64,000 bases of DNA from Chryseobacterium sp. ISL-80 (GCA_018613055.1 JAGGQZ010000024.1:1-64000); one strand, 5' to 3'. Shown: positions 9,326-18,615, counted from the stretch's first letter. The notes: generated by a model from the letters alone, not told the origin. Numbers and translations are program-made.

Positions 9326-10117
9326 TTATTTACCTTTGAAGTTTGGCTTTCTCTTTTCGAGGAACGCTTTAATGCCTTCCTGATGATCTTCTGTCTGACG
9401 CATCTTGAATTGCCCGTATTTTTCAAGTTCTAGAATTTTCAGTAATGAAGGTCGATTTTTTTCGGCAAGGATTTTCTTTGTTTTGATCATTGCCTGTACC
9501 GGTTTGTTCAGCCATTCCTGCACTTTCTGGTCGACCGCTGTTTTAAAATCTTCTTCCGGTACTTCATCAACGAGCCCGAGACTGAGTGCATCTCCGGCTG
9601 ATAGCGTCTTGCCATCCCAAATCATCTGCTTCGCCTTTGTTTCTCCCAGCCGCTCTTCCATGAAGAAATGTCCGCCACCATCTGGAATCAAGCCAATTCC
9701 AATAAAGTTCATCGCAATCTTGCTCGACGGCTCAGCAATAATGTAATCCGTCGCAAGGGCAAGGCTGAAGCCCAGGCCAGCCGAAGCACCTGTCACAGCG
9801 CTGATCGTTAACTTAGGCATGCTGTAAAGGGTGACAATCATGTCGTGAATATCATCCATCACATGATAGAAATCGCTTTCATTTGCATTAGAAAGCATTG
9901 TTTTGATATCGCCGCCAGCAGAAAACGCACGGCCTGCCCCTTTTATCACCACGATATCGATTTCATCCGACTTGCAAATTTCTTTAAGGTTCATCGTGAT
10001 TCCCCTGATCATTTCCACATCCAGGGCGTTCAGTGATTCGGGCCTGTTCAATTCCAGGACAGCTACACGCCCGTCAATGCCTAATTTAACAGTGTCCGTT
10101 GAAAACTCAATCGCCAC
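9326..10117 (-). CDS. yhaR: Crotonase-family enoyl-CoA isomerase/hydratase YhaR
   Basis: Roughly 263-residue crotonase fold. The oxyanion-hole segment GAGRAFSAGGDIKTM and the second segment ASAGLGFSLALATDY are clear. The two glutamates of true enoyl-CoA hydratases are absent (Ser and Phe at the equivalent places), while IGLIPDGGG supplies the Asp typical of PaaG-type delta3-delta2 enoyl-CoA isomerases, so an isomerase is more likely than a hydratase. The start is uncertain: the ribosome site GGAGGGG touches an ATG at 10123 and sits about six bases from a GTG at 10117, which I prefer. The MITE-like element abuts its stop. Confidence 0.85.
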   Translation of the reverse strand: MAIEFSTDTVKLGIDGRVAVLELNRPESLNALDVEMIRGITMNLKEICKSDEIDIVVIKGAGRAFSAGGDIKTMLSNANESDFYHVMDDIHDMIVTLYSMPKLTISAVTGASAGLGFSLALATDYIIAEPSSKIAMNFIGIGLIPDGGGHFFMEERLGETKAKQMIWDGKTLSAGDALSLGLVDEVPEEDFKTAVDQKVQEWLNKPVQAMIKTKKILAEKNRPSLLKILELEKYGQFKMRQTEDHQEGIKAFLEKRKPNFKGK

Positions 10118-10253
10118 CTTCATCCCCTCCAATAAGTCCGTATATTTTTATTATATAGGGAGATGTTATATTTAAAAACCTTTTTTTCTCATTATTTAGA
10201 CTTTTTAAAAGAATGTCCTGGTTCCTGGCTGGAAAATCTTCAGCATTTTCCAG

Positions 10254-10357
10254 TTCGCGGAATCCATCACCTTTTTCGCGGAATTATGATGGTTTTTCGC
10301 AGAATCATTTGTCTTTTTCGCGGAATAAAGGTGGATTTCCGAGGAATTCCTGCGTTG
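10254..10357. repeat. Tandem 21-bp repeat with TTCGCGGAAT core
   Basis: Five units begin at 10254, 10275, 10296, 10317 and 10337, an almost exact 21-bp period. The core TTCGCGGAAT is kept in three units and varied in two (TTCGCAGAAT, TTCCGAGGAAT), while the 11 bases between cores differ. No gene lies here. The array fills most of the gap between yhaR and the hemZ terminator. Confidence 0.7.
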
Positions 10358-10419
10358 TATAGCTTAATCATCCTTCTTTACGCAAAATCAACCCCTAAAT
10401 AGGTGTCAACCCATCAAAA

Positions 10420-10451
10420 AAGCTCCCGAAAAGAATCATTCGGGAGCTTTT
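10420..10451 (-). terminator. Terminator after hemZ
   Basis: Stem AAGCTCCCGAA/TTCGGGAGCTT flanked by A and T runs, a few bases past the hemZ stop. Likely works mainly on the minus strand. Confidence 0.8.
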
Positions 10452-10455
10452 CAAA

Positions 10456-11964
10456 TTAAATCATCGCTTTGTTGAACAATGAATCTAGGATTTCAATCTT
10501 TTTATCAGCATATTCTTCAAAGCTGTCGTTATATGACTTTGGATCTTTAGGGTTTGAGAACTGGGTGATCACGCCGGTATCCGGATCGATGAATTTGCTT
10601 GATGCGCCGCAGCCAAGGCCAATGATTGTCTGCTGTTCTTCCATAATGATGATATTGTACAGGCTTTCCTGTCCCGGGAATGAGTAGCCTACATTCTCCA
10701 GATTCCCGAGAATATTCTTTTGTCTGTATAGATAATATGGTACATAGTCATGTTCTGACGTCCAAGATTCAGCCATATTCATCATCTTCTCAATCTCGAC
10801 ACGGTCAGCGACTTTATATTTCTGCTTGTTCCTAGTCATTTCTGATGCTCTTTTAAATGAAAGGGTATGGACTGTCAGCGATTCTGGCATCAGCTTTTTT
10901 GTTTCAGCAAGCGTATGAGCGAATTCTGCTGTCCCTTCACCTGGAAGGCCGATGATCAGGTCCATATTGATATTATTCATCCCCATTTCGCGGGCGAGAT
11001 GGAATTTTTCAATCGTTTCTTCCACAGTGTGATGACGGCCGATCGCCTTCAATGTTTCCTGGATGTATGACTGCGGATTAATGCTGATGCGGTCGATATT
11101 CCATTTCTTCAGCACTTCAAGCTTTTCAGGCGTGATCGTATCGGGACGGCCGGCTTCAACGGTCACCTCCCTGATGTTTTCGACATCCGGGAACGATTGG
11201 TGGACCTCCTCATAAAGCATATCCATTTCTTCAGCGGTAATCGATGTCGGCGTGCCGCCTCCATAATAAACAGTCGTGATCTTGATGTCATTCTTCTTCA
11301 GCCAGTCGCCTATTTGACGAATTTCATAGTGCAGACCGCCCAGGAACGAATCGACTGATCCCTGGCGTCCGTTGATTGCGTAAGCCGGGAACGTGCAATA
11401 GGCACATTTGGTCGGGCAAAACGGGATGCCGATATAGATGCTGACTCCATTTTTCAAATCGTACAAATCTGGAAGGACAGCAAGCTGACGGTCGACGATC
11501 TGCTGCATGAGCTGGATTTTCTCATCTGAAATCAAATACTGCTCCTTCAGCTCTTTATGGGCAGTTTCCTGCTCTGCTCCTTCACGAAGTTTCTTGTGCA
11601 GAAGCTTTGTTGGACGGACGCCGGTAAGGATCCCCCACTTTTGGATGATGCCTGTCCAGTTCTGCAGCAATTTTAAATAAGCTCTTGAAACAACCGTTTT
11701 AAGCAGTTTGAATTCTTCTTTTTCGCTTAGGCCTGCTGGAACTTCTTTATCGGCATGAGCTGAAAAAACTTCATCATCCTTTGTTGTCAGGTCTGCTTTT
11801 ACAAGGATAGTACCTTCAGCTTGAACCTCAAATTCTATTGTCGCATCAGATTCTGTACCTGCTTCGCCCAGGATCACTTCTGATTCCTCGAAAAAAAGAT
11901 TCGCAATCAGTCCCAGCGGGCGCTGGAACCTTTCATCATCAATACCTTTTATATGAATTCTCAT
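10456..11964 (-). CDS. hemZ: Oxygen-independent coproporphyrinogen III oxidase-like protein HemZ
   Basis: 502-residue radical SAM protein, as in B. subtilis HemZ. A non-homologous N-terminal stretch of about 160 residues precedes the radical SAM core with the cluster motif CPTKCAYC (Cys-x3-Cys-x2-Cys, about residue 185), followed by YYGGGTPT and the conserved EAGRPDT and NPQS segments of the HemN class. The role is anaerobic haem synthesis or a related decarboxylation; HemN-like proteins can also be haem chaperones, so the reaction is inferred from the family. AAAAGGTGAT precedes the ATG. Single gene with its own terminator. Confidence 0.9.
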   Translation of the reverse strand: MRIHIKGIDDERFQRPLGLIANLFFEESEVILGEAGTESDATIEFEVQAEGTILVKADLTTKDDEVFSAHADKEVPAGLSEKEEFKLLKTVVSRAYLKLLQNWTGIIQKWGILTGVRPTKLLHKKLREGAEQETAHKELKEQYLISDEKIQLMQQIVDRQLAVLPDLYDLKNGVSIYIGIPFCPTKCAYCTFPAYAINGRQGSVDSFLGGLHYEIRQIGDWLKKNDIKITTVYYGGGTPTSITAEEMDMLYEEVHQSFPDVENIREVTVEAGRPDTITPEKLEVLKKWNIDRISINPQSYIQETLKAIGRHHTVEETIEKFHLAREMGMNNINMDLIIGLPGEGTAEFAHTLAETKKLMPESLTVHTLSFKRASEMTRNKQKYKVADRVEIEKMMNMAESWTSEHDYVPYYLYRQKNILGNLENVGYSFPGQESLYNIIIMEEQQTIIGLGCGASSKFIDPDTGVITQFSNPKDPKSYNDSFEEYADKKIEILDSLFNKAMI

Positions 11965-12190
11965 TGTTATATCACCTTTTCAATTAAACATGCTTCAATA
12001 AGTGTAATAGAAGTATGATTACCTGGTCAAGACAGTGCAAAAGCTACCAGTTTTATGCTCTGCTCGGACTGAGTATCATTTATTATTCTTTAAAAAATAT
12101 ATATTCCTTAATTCAAAGCTTATTTTCCGAAAAAAACTCATATATTTCTAAAACTCCGTTAGCCTTCCTCTGACATGAAAAAACAACAAA

Positions 12191-12223
12191 GCATGCCTGA
12201 CTTTCAATCTCAGGCATGCTTAT
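12191..12223 (-). terminator. Terminator after yhaX
   Basis: Perfect 12-bp stem AAGCATGCCTGA/TCAGGCATGCTT, five bases beyond the yhaX stop, flanked by A/T runs on both sides. Confidence 0.82.
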
Positions 12224-12227
12224 TATT

Positions 12228-13100
12228 TTACATTTTTATAATATTCATTTTACGCAGGAACTCGATTGGCTGCTGTTTGCGGAAGTGTTCCTTTACCATG
12301 TAGCTGACGCCATGCTGGTTGTTGGAGCGGGTCACCCAGTCCGCAGCCTTCTTTACTTCTGGAGATGCATTCCCCATCGCCACGCCCAGACCGCAAGCTT
12401 CGATCATGTCGATATCGTCGCTGCCGTCGCCAATTGCGACCATTTCTTTCAATGGAATGCCAAGGTGCTCACCAAGCTGGATCAGGCCATTCAGCTTTGA
12501 CACACCTTCTGGCATGATATCGAGTCGATAATCATTCAGCCTGGAAAGTGAGACTTCTGAGAACATCCCGTTTATCGCCTGCTGTGCATCTGCCAAATCT
12601 TCTTCGTACTCGAAGTAGACTTCAATCTTCGGCGGAGACACAGGATCATTGACAAGTGTTTCGCTGATAGAATCGGTGAATTGCTGTGAATAAAAAATCG
12701 GATCACCTGAAGTGAATACCGTTTTTGCCAGCAGGTTATGATTCAATTTATACTTATTAGCCAGCGAAAACTTTTCATGGACCAGTCGGATCTGGCATGG
12801 AAAGCTTTCGAGGAACCTGACAAGCTGGAATGTGACATCCTCTGGGATCCTTTTTTCAAACACTGGGTCACTGCGAAGGTCATGCGAAATATAGGATCCG
12901 AGGTGGGTTACCAGCAATGAATTTATTTTCAGCGCTTTCGCCACTTTTTTGGCTGATGGAAAGCTTCTGGAAGTTACTAGAGTAACGTAAACTCCCTTTT
13001 GCTGGACGTACTCGATCGCATCCCTTGTGGATTTATGGAGCCTTCCATTTGATTGGAGAATCGTGCCATCCACGTTGAGCGCAAGAAGACGGTAAATCAT
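12228..13100 (-). CDS. yhaX: HAD-superfamily protein YhaX with altered motif I
   Basis: 290-residue Cof-type HAD protein. Motif IV AIGDGSDDIDMIEA is intact and the cap domain lies between about residues 85 and 190. Motif I reads LALNVDGTI, so the usual nucleophilic Asp of DxDGT is Asn here while the second Asp and the GT are kept. A hydrolase would be expected to be impaired, which suggests a binding or structural role. B. subtilis YhaX is a sporulation-phase protein, and the gene lies near the spore-envelope cluster. GGGGG lies before the ATG. Single gene. Confidence 0.85.
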   Translation of the reverse strand: MIYRLLALNVDGTILQSNGRLHKSTRDAIEYVQQKGVYVTLVTSRSFPSAKKVAKALKINSLLVTHLGSYISHDLRSDPVFEKRIPEDVTFQLVRFLESFPCQIRLVHEKFSLANKYKLNHNLLAKTVFTSGDPIFYSQQFTDSISETLVNDPVSPPKIEVYFEYEEDLADAQQAINGMFSEVSLSRLNDYRLDIMPEGVSKLNGLIQLGEHLGIPLKEMVAIGDGSDDIDMIEACGLGVAMGNASPEVKKAADWVTRSNNQHGVSYMVKEHFRKQQPIEFLRKMNIIKM

Positions 13101-13192
13101 TTTTATGCCCCCATTTCTTCGGTGTTTTTGTCCTTATTTAACTTGTATGATAGAAACCGAAAAAATAGAACAAGGGGGCAATCTGCAAAAAA

Positions 13193-13220
13193 AACTCCCG
13201 GCCATTGTCTGCCGGGAGTT
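13193..13220 (-). terminator. Terminator after yheA
   Basis: Stem AACTCCCGGC/GCCGGGAGTT with an eight-base loop, followed on the minus strand by T residues. Nine bases beyond the yheA stop. Confidence 0.8.
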
Positions 13221-13229
13221 CGTTCAATC

Positions 13230-13589
13230 TTATTGCTGCTGGTTCGGGTTTCCGTATAGCTCTTCAAGAGGCTTCATGATGACCTGGTTAAGCTCGGAAA
13301 TGACCATGCTCATTCTTTGCTCAGCTTCCATAAGCTTCGAAATCAGTTCATGCTGCTGAACCAATGCTACAGTCTTTTGTGCCTGTTCTACTTCTTCCTG
13401 GGTAATTTGCTGTCCAGTCATCTGTTTTTCCTGAAGCTGCATCTGGATATTGCGGAAGTTTTCAAACATCGCTTTTGCTGATGGGTCGTTGTTCACAGCA
13501 TCGTAAAGTCGTTTCAATTCTGTGTATTCCGTACTGTTCCTGATTGCTTTTTCTAATTCGTAGGCTGAATCGTAAAGATTGACTGCCAT
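13230..13589 (-). CDS. yheA: YlbF/YmcA-family protein YheA
   Basis: 119-residue all-helical protein of the YlbF/YmcA/YheA family. MAVNLYDSAYELEKAIRNS opens the first long helix and the C-terminus is Gln-rich. YlbF and YmcA form a complex that controls RNase Y-dependent mRNA processing; YheA is a paralogue whose partner is unknown. Length agrees with B. subtilis YheA (about 117). GGAGAAGGAGTGATT precedes the ATG. Transcribed divergently from the ATP-grasp cluster. Confidence 0.9.
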   Translation of the reverse strand: MAVNLYDSAYELEKAIRNSTEYTELKRLYDAVNNDPSAKAMFENFRNIQMQLQEKQMTGQQITQEEVEQAQKTVALVQQHELISKLMEAEQRMSMVISELNQVIMKPLEELYGNPNQQQ

Positions 13590-13790
13590 TCAAATCACTC
13601 CTTCTCCGTTAAACGCTCCACTACACTATAACAAACTATGTTACTCAATGCCAAAAGTTCAGGTTATCAGAAAACTTCCTTGGCGATGAAAATCACCAAT
13701 AACAACAACTATTCATAACATGCATTATGTGTGTTTGCCTATTTTTATGTACTGTTTCCTTAAGCAGCCAAAAGAAAATGAGGGGAAGCT

Positions 13791-14894
13791 ATGACGCCAG
13801 CTAAATTGGAAGGCCAATCAACACAGCCCGTCATCGCTTTGCTGACTGAGATAAAAGAAGACAGCGGACCGGACTTCGGCAAGGTCCATTCCTTTTGCGA
13901 AGAGCTCCACCAGGGGATTTCGGAAACAGGTGGAAGCTTCTATGTTTTTTCACTGAAAGGCTTTTCTGATGATGGAGTCGAGGGCTTTTTTTACGATCAG
14001 GATACCGAGGAATGGAAAAAGGGATCCCTCCCCTTACCGGATGTCATCTACAACCGTGTATCTTCACGCAGAACTGAATTCAGCAAAGGATTTATGGGTT
14101 TTTTAAATAAATTGGATACTCTGGGAATAAAGATATTTAATCATCGCTTTCTTTCCAAATGGGAAATCCATGAATTTTTAATGAAAGAGGAGCATTTACA
14201 GTCCTTCATACCGGAAACACATCTATACACCGAAAGTATGCTTAAAAAAATGCTGCAGCTGTATGATGTGCTCTACATCAAGCCTGTACATGGAAGCCAG
14301 GGGCGCAATATTATTCAGCTTGTCCAATCAGACGGCTCCATCAATGTCTCATTATCCGCCCTGCCGGCAAAGGATTTACCACCTTTCAAACAGATTGGGG
14401 AGCTGGCACGCACGATCGCGCCTATAGTCGAAAAAAGGCTTTGCATTATTCAGCAAGGGGTGCAGCTGTCCGAATTGAATGGCCGCATCATGGATTTCAG
14501 AGTCCTCTGCCATAAAAATGCCCAGCAGTTCTGGAAGGTAACTTCAATTGTAGCAAGGGTTTCAGCCGAACAGTATTTTGTCTCAAATATTGCTCGCGGA
14601 GGTGAGGCCATGAAGCCGGCCCAGACACTGGCGTTGATTTTTGGGAAGGAACAGGCCCGGCATCAACTGGCCCTGATGAAAGAGCTGGCACTGGAAACGG
14701 CTGAAACAATCAGCCGGCATGCTGAGGGGCATAATGCAGAGCTTGGAATCGATATTGGAATCGATATTAAAGGAAGCTTGTGGCTGATCGAAGCCAACTC
14801 CAAACCCTCCAAGAATTTTGAGGAGCGCGGCTCTAAAATCAGACCTTCGACTAAGGCCATCATTGACCATTGCTATGGACTTTGTGAGCGTTAG
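13791..14894 (+). CDS. YheC/YheD-type ATP-grasp protein 1
   Basis: 367 residues, first of four consecutive paralogues. The ATP-grasp core has YIKPVHGSQGRNI (nucleotide Lys plus glycine loop), GRIMDFRVLCHK and the metal-binding LIEANSKPS near the C-terminus; a separate N-terminal domain carries VIALLTEI and VIYNRVSSRR. B. subtilis YheC/YheD are endospore coat-associated. The ligase reaction is unknown, but the fold implies ATP-dependent joining of an acyl phosphate to an amine or thiol. AGGGGAAGCT lies before the ATG. The next gene begins 19 bases later, so one operon is likely. Confidence 0.85.
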   Translation: MTPAKLEGQSTQPVIALLTEIKEDSGPDFGKVHSFCEELHQGISETGGSFYVFSLKGFSDDGVEGFFYDQDTEEWKKGSLPLPDVIYNRVSSRRTEFSKGFMGFLNKLDTLGIKIFNHRFLSKWEIHEFLMKEEHLQSFIPETHLYTESMLKKMLQLYDVLYIKPVHGSQGRNIIQLVQSDGSINVSLSALPAKDLPPFKQIGELARTIAPIVEKRLCIIQQGVQLSELNGRIMDFRVLCHKNAQQFWKVTSIVARVSAEQYFVSNIARGGEAMKPAQTLALIFGKEQARHQLALMKELALETAETISRHAEGHNAELGIDIGIDIKGSLWLIEANSKPSKNFEERGSKIRPSTKAIIDHCYGLCER

Positions 14895-14913
14895 TCCAAA
14901 AGGAGATATGCAG

Positions 14914-15999
14914 ATGATTTCATTTGGAATGATGTCTCGATCCTTCAATAGTGAAACAACTTATTTTACCGAAATGGCCAAACGGGCAAATCCTGATATA
15001 TTCACCTGCTTCAGGTTCTCACCGGCAAAAATCCATCCGATCACTGAACTAGTGGCAGGAGAGAGATTCGATTATGAAAAGAAAAAGTGGTTAAAGGCCG
15101 AATTCCCACTGCCAAAGATAATTTATGACCGTTGTTTTTATGCAAATGACACTGAATCTAAACAGTCCATGGCAATCGTGAAATGGCTGAAAAGCCGAAA
15201 AGATATTACCTTCCTGGGAAATGGCCTGCCAAATAAATGGAGCATTTATGAGGTTCTATCCAGGTCCGCTCTCGCTCCTTATATCCCAGAGACCATCCTT
15301 GCGGCCAGCGGAAAAGCTGTAATAGCGCAGCTGGAAAAGTGGAGTACCGCGATTCTAAAACCTGTTTTCGGTTCTGGCGGCGCCGGAATTTTTAAAATTA
15401 AACAATCCGGCAGAAAATTCACTATCACGGCAGACGCTAATGGCAGCCTGTCAGAGAAGATATTTTTATCGACCAGTGAAACAGAGGAATGGCTCGATAG
15501 ACTTTGCAGCAAAAACGAATACATGATGCAGCCCTTTCTCGAACTTTCTGATTCACAAAACCGTCCTTTTGATATCAGAGTGCTGCTGCAAAAGGACTGG
15601 AGAGACAATTGGATCCTGCGAGGAAAAGGAATACGCCTCGGCCATAAGGATGGCATCCTGTCGAATCTCGCTGCAGGCGGTGAAATCCAGGCATTCGAAG
15701 ATTTTACAGGCTCGCTGGATTTCCGCACGAGAAAATTTCTTTTACTGGAATTAGAAGAAATCCTCTCAATCCTGCCAGGCATCCTTGAAGCATCCTTCCC
15801 CAGGTTATTCGAGCTCGGCATCGATATCGGTGTCTCAAAAGATCAAGCATTATGGGTGCTGGATACGAATTCAAAACCCGGCAGAAAAGTCATTGCATCA
15901 CTCAATCCCGACCTGAAGGAAATTCTCTATAAAGCTCCGCTTGAATATGCAATGACACTTTCAGAAATTCTGCCAGAAAGAGAGGGACAGCATTTATGA
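14914..15999 (+). CDS. YheC/YheD-type ATP-grasp protein 2
   Basis: 361 residues. Core motifs: ILKPVFGSGGAGIF, RPFDIRVLLQ and LDTNSKPGR. The last has Thr where the other copies have Ala or Val next to the metal-ligand Asn. The N-terminal part resembles copy 1 (IIYDRCFYAND matches VIYNRVSSRR). An in-frame extension upstream overlaps copy 1; the ribosome site AAAAGGAG (14898-14905) is eight bases from the ATG at 14914 and only two from one at 14908, so 14914 is chosen. The stop overlaps the next start by four bases. Confidence 0.85.
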   Translation: MISFGMMSRSFNSETTYFTEMAKRANPDIFTCFRFSPAKIHPITELVAGERFDYEKKKWLKAEFPLPKIIYDRCFYANDTESKQSMAIVKWLKSRKDITFLGNGLPNKWSIYEVLSRSALAPYIPETILAASGKAVIAQLEKWSTAILKPVFGSGGAGIFKIKQSGRKFTITADANGSLSEKIFLSTSETEEWLDRLCSKNEYMMQPFLELSDSQNRPFDIRVLLQKDWRDNWILRGKGIRLGHKDGILSNLAAGGEIQAFEDFTGSLDFRTRKFLLLELEEILSILPGILEASFPRLFELGIDIGVSKDQALWVLDTNSKPGRKVIASLNPDLKEILYKAPLEYAMTLSEILPEREGQHL

Positions 16000-17363
16000 G
16001 AAAAAAATATCCTGTGGAAATCATCACCCACTCCAAGCAGCTCGTCTTCATCCCTGCCGACCTTCCCAATAGCAAAGATATCAGAAAAGTCGCTTTCGGC
16101 AACAAGCTGCTTGATGTCACAGTCGCTCCCCATCCGAAAGGGAGAAATGTGATTGTCCTCAGCAATGACGTGCAGAAGGAGCTCTCCATGCCGGATCTGT
16201 CAATTCCCCTGCATGTGTTCATCGACCAGCAAACCCTGTTTATCGGTCCGCTGATCGGCATCCTGACATCCGGTTTCACTCCCTATCCATTGAGGCCAAT
16301 CGGCGAGCGATCGATGTTCTTCGCCAAGCTGCTCTCGGTCAATAAATCCGTGGGCGCCCTGCCATTTGTTTTTGGCGAGGAGCATATCGATTGGGATCAA
16401 GGTTTGATCGACGGTTATTTCTTTGTCGGTGGCGGATGGAAGAAAATTAAAGTCCCTTTCCCGAATGTCGTATATGACCGCCTTCCAAACAGGAGGACAG
16501 AGAGAAAGTCGGAGCTTCGCAGCTTAAAGTCGAGAATGCAGACCGATTATCTGATTCCATGGTACAATCCTGGCTTTTTCAGCAAGCTTGATGTATTCGA
16601 ACGGCTGCAGCAGGATGAACGGGCAGTTGAATACCTGCCTGAAACCCATCAATTTTCTTCTTTTTCGGTTATTGAACGGATGCTCTCAAACTACGGAAAT
16701 GTCTATGTCAAACCAGCTAATGGAAGTCTCGGCCTGGGAATCCATCAAATCCTGTTCGATAAGCATAATGGCTACTATTATTGTCGCTACCGTGACCAGG
16801 AAGGGGCTAATAAGTTAACGAAATTTGACAGTCTAGAAAAATTGATGAAGAAGATCTTTTACAAGCGGAACCTTTCACAGATGATTGTCCAGCAGGGCAT
16901 TAGCCTGCTAAGGTCTGACAAACGACTGATCGATTTCAGGGTGCATACGAATAAAGATGAATACGGACATTGGCAGCTGGCAGCGATTGCCGCAAAAATT
17001 GCTGGACATGGAAGTGTGACGACTCACGTGAACAACGGCGGCATCGTAAAATCACTTGATGAGCTATTCGAGGACCAGGAAGAGCGGGAGTCATGTGAAA
17101 AAAAACTTACAGAAGCCGCCCTGGTCCTGAGCACCATTTTAGAAAAAAACATGGAAGGAATCATTGGAGAGATTGGTTTTGACCTGGGGATTGATAAGTC
17201 AGGAAAAGTCTGGCTATTCGAGGCAAATTCAAAGCCAGGCCGGTCGATTTTCAAGCATCCTAAGCTGAAAAATTTCGATTTGCTCACCCGGAAGCTTTCT
17301 CTATCCTTTGGCATATTTTTAGCGGAAAAAGCCATTACAGCACCCGAGGAACTTTTCCAATGA
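15996..17363 (+). CDS. yheD: YheD-like ATP-grasp protein (copy 3)
   Basis: 455 residues, the length of B. subtilis YheD. About 95 extra N-terminal residues (beginning MRKKYPVEIITHSKQ) form a strand-rich domain before the shared part starting IGPLIGILTSGF. ATP-grasp motifs are YVKPANGSLGLGI, KRLIDFRVHTNK and LFEANSKPGR, all complete. It overlaps copies 2 and 4 by the coupling sequence ATGA. B. subtilis YheD localises to the forespore as part of coat assembly; that role is inferred for this gene. Confidence 0.87.
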   Translation: MRKKYPVEIITHSKQLVFIPADLPNSKDIRKVAFGNKLLDVTVAPHPKGRNVIVLSNDVQKELSMPDLSIPLHVFIDQQTLFIGPLIGILTSGFTPYPLRPIGERSMFFAKLLSVNKSVGALPFVFGEEHIDWDQGLIDGYFFVGGGWKKIKVPFPNVVYDRLPNRRTERKSELRSLKSRMQTDYLIPWYNPGFFSKLDVFERLQQDERAVEYLPETHQFSSFSVIERMLSNYGNVYVKPANGSLGLGIHQILFDKHNGYYYCRYRDQEGANKLTKFDSLEKLMKKIFYKRNLSQMIVQQGISLLRSDKRLIDFRVHTNKDEYGHWQLAAIAAKIAGHGSVTTHVNNGGIVKSLDELFEDQEERESCEKKLTEAALVLSTILEKNMEGIIGEIGFDLGIDKSGKVWLFEANSKPGRSIFKHPKLKNFDLLTRKLSLSFGIFLAEKAITAPEELFQ

Positions 17364-18550
17364 AACTTCGCTATCACACCGAATCGAAGGAATGGACTCA
17401 TGAAGCCAAAGCTGGTGGAAGCATCAGCTTTGGCTTTAATAAAATCCAAATCAGATCCACCCCTTCAAGCTCTGTCCCGCAGCAAACATACCCATTCACC
17501 TTAAAAAACAAGCAGGGAAATTGCGGCCCGCTGGTTGGAATCATGACCTCCATGAGCAAAGAAATGGCACTGGCAGGCAACGGAGCACTATTCAAATCAC
17601 TCCAGGAGGTGCTGGTGAAACGCAATGGAATGGTGGTTGTTTTCCCTCCAGAAACCGTCGTCAAGGATGGCCTTACCGGGGTCACATTTTTACCTGAAGC
17701 CAACAAATGGATTCCTGTCAAGACGCCGCTGCCGCATCTTGTCTTCAATCGCGTGCCATTCCGAAAAGCTGAACAGCAGCAGCCTTTCAAGGATGCAGTG
17801 GATTACTTCTCCGCACTCGGGATCCCATTTTTCAATCCTGCCTTCATTAACAAAAACAAGCTTTACTCCATTTTTGCAAGACATGATCAATTAAGGAAGT
17901 TAATGCCTGAAAGCATTTGTGTAAAAACGATGATCCAGCTGGCGGCCTTTCTTGAAAAACATCAGGGAATTTATCTGAAGCCAGCTTCTTCCTCCAAAGG
18001 CATCGGGATTTTCCGGCTGCGGCAAAGGAACGGACAAATTGAGTTGGAGAGCCATTCCCAACGCCAGGTTTATCCGGGTATGAAGGAATTCTGGAAGGCA
18101 AAATACAGGCAGCTGTTAAAACACGATTATATCGCCCAAAAAGAAATCAAGCCTGCAGCCATTGGTGGAAAGCGGTTCGATTTCCGTGTCCATGCTCATG
18201 ATGGATTGGATGGTTATGAAGTAACCGGCATCGGAATCCGCCAATCAGAGAAACTAGACTTGACCACCCACGTGCCGAACGGCGGAATCGTACTTCCTTA
18301 TATTCATGTGAAGAATCCCAGGCATGATGCATTTTTCGCATGGGCCGTAAAGGAAATCGGGCATCTGCTGACAGAAGAATTGGGCTATTTCGGGGAATTC
18401 TCCCTCGATGCCGGGCTCACTGTAGAAGGAGACTATGCCATTTTTGAAGTGAACTCAAAACCAATGAGCTTTGATGAATCCCAAATCGAAGAAAAAAGGA
18501 TCATTGCACTTGTAGATTTATTTTTCAGGAAATCCGGTTTTTCAAATTGA
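17360..18550 (+). CDS. yheC: YheC/YheD-type ATP-grasp protein 4
   Basis: 396 residues. A shorter N-terminal strand domain (MKLRYHTESKEWTHEAK) precedes GPLVGIMTS, then YLKPASSSKGIGIF, KRFDFRVHAHDG and IFEVNSKPMS. Of the four it has the architecture closest to a compact YheD; assignment to YheC proper is uncertain since copies 1 and 2 are candidates too. Translationally coupled to copy 3 through ATGA. Last of the ATP-grasp genes, 65 bases before yheE. Confidence 0.75.
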   Translation: MKLRYHTESKEWTHEAKAGGSISFGFNKIQIRSTPSSSVPQQTYPFTLKNKQGNCGPLVGIMTSMSKEMALAGNGALFKSLQEVLVKRNGMVVVFPPETVVKDGLTGVTFLPEANKWIPVKTPLPHLVFNRVPFRKAEQQQPFKDAVDYFSALGIPFFNPAFINKNKLYSIFARHDQLRKLMPESICVKTMIQLAAFLEKHQGIYLKPASSSKGIGIFRLRQRNGQIELESHSQRQVYPGMKEFWKAKYRQLLKHDYIAQKEIKPAAIGGKRFDFRVHAHDGLDGYEVTGIGIRQSEKLDLTTHVPNGGIVLPYIHVKNPRHDAFFAWAVKEIGHLLTEELGYFGEFSLDAGLTVEGDYAIFEVNSKPMSFDESQIEEKRIIALVDLFFRKSGFSN

Positions 18551-18615
18551 GGTCGCTCCCCTTTCCACTATTGCTATATAATAGTGGTATAGATCATCTA
18601 ACAGGGGGAATCACA

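Noticed and set aside
15279-15821. 180-codon minus-strand frame inside the ATP-grasp cluster
   Set aside because: Antisense shadow of copy 2; Ser/Pro/Arg-rich composition and no ribosome site.
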